Source: Leptospira biflexa (GTDB lineage: Bacteria; Spirochaetota; Leptospiria; Turneriellales; DYLW01). Taken from it: a stretch of DNA of 54,592 nucleotides. Shown one piece after another: positions 54,580-54,592 of this stretch. How positions within the stretch are numbered: position 1 is the stretch's first letter; every line of letters starts with the position of its first letter. The position numbers and the translations under genes are program-made. The notes under the pieces were generated by a model. It worked only from the letters and a program-made list of their open reading frames with translations. It was not told the DNA's origin and made no database searches. Location: NCBI GenBank assembly GCA_020721865.1, contig DYLW01000012.1, forward strand, positions 9,458 to 64,049. Direction: 5' to 3'.

Positions 54580-54592
54580 TGGCTTTCTCATA

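Overview
The window looks like chromosomal core sequence from a diderm spirochaete close to the Leptospira/Leptonema/Turneriella group. This is an inference from gene content, not a phylogeny. The pointers are: loosely conserved lipoboxes (TGNC, LFSC, LPAC, LSGC) on several small lipoproteins; lpxB, so an LPS-type outer membrane; a DUF1577/PilZ-like protein; a double cyclic-nucleotide-domain regulator with a TPR-like linker; a two-subunit 2-oxoacid:ferredoxin oxidoreductase; and a full mreBCD-PBP2-RodA elongasome. By eye GC is in the mid-40s. I see no rRNA, tRNA, CRISPR array, insertion sequence or intact prophage.

Layout. 1-4133 (+): the 3' end of an RlpA-type lipoprotein/SPOR gene, purM, a convergent lipoprotein gene, and a secreted FlgD-Ig-like protein followed by a PorV/UPF0164-type outer-membrane barrel. 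4139-9277 (+): a compact, overlapping run folP-cdaA-cdaR-pdxJ-acpS-ruvB plus a small membrane protein; cdaA/cdaR form a c-di-AMP synthesis module. 9274-15163 (-): mreB-mreC-mreD-mrdA-rodA. 15405 (+): an outer-membrane barrel. 16350-26099 (-): clpB behind a CIRCE-like operator, a degenerate DEAD-box protein, an MBL hydrolase, a propeller lipoprotein, endonuclease I, an unknown secreted protein, a PAP2 enzyme and a DUF697/SHOCT protein. 26256-29156 (-): korB and korA. 29336-32869: the double-cNMP regulator, a convergent unknown gene and two envelope proteins. 32884-38281: a doubly frameshifted gene, an M23 peptidase with a DUF167 partner, the DUF1577 protein and a large TPR/coiled-coil protein.

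38282-39152 is the one clearly foreign-looking stretch. It is AT-rich and holds a broken frame whose end resembles phage-head-morphogenesis/toxin C-termini, an intact small cysteine protein and a 39-codon ORF. 39153-43393 (-): purF-lpxB-TPR-aroF. 43469-49261: a lipoprotein, DedA, trpD coupled to a PAS-PP2C phosphatase, a MIP18/SufT-like protein, an SRPBCC protein, a decayed YwaF-like gene and an unknown gene. 49338-54388 (-): an alpha/beta hydrolase, a TlpA-like thioredoxin, pheT and pheS. The window ends in a REP-like hairpin.

Themes are envelope growth (RlpA, Mre/Rod, M23, LpxB), central biosynthesis (PurM/PurF, FolP, PdxJ, AroF, TrpD, AcpS) and signalling (c-di-AMP, cNMP, DUF1577/PilZ, PP2C). 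I saw no single convincing new defence system. The best leads are the catalytically dead DEAD-box protein, the CIRCE-like clpB control region, the toxin/partner remnant near 38.5 kb, the large insert in RodA and the envelope nuclease/phosphatase gene run.
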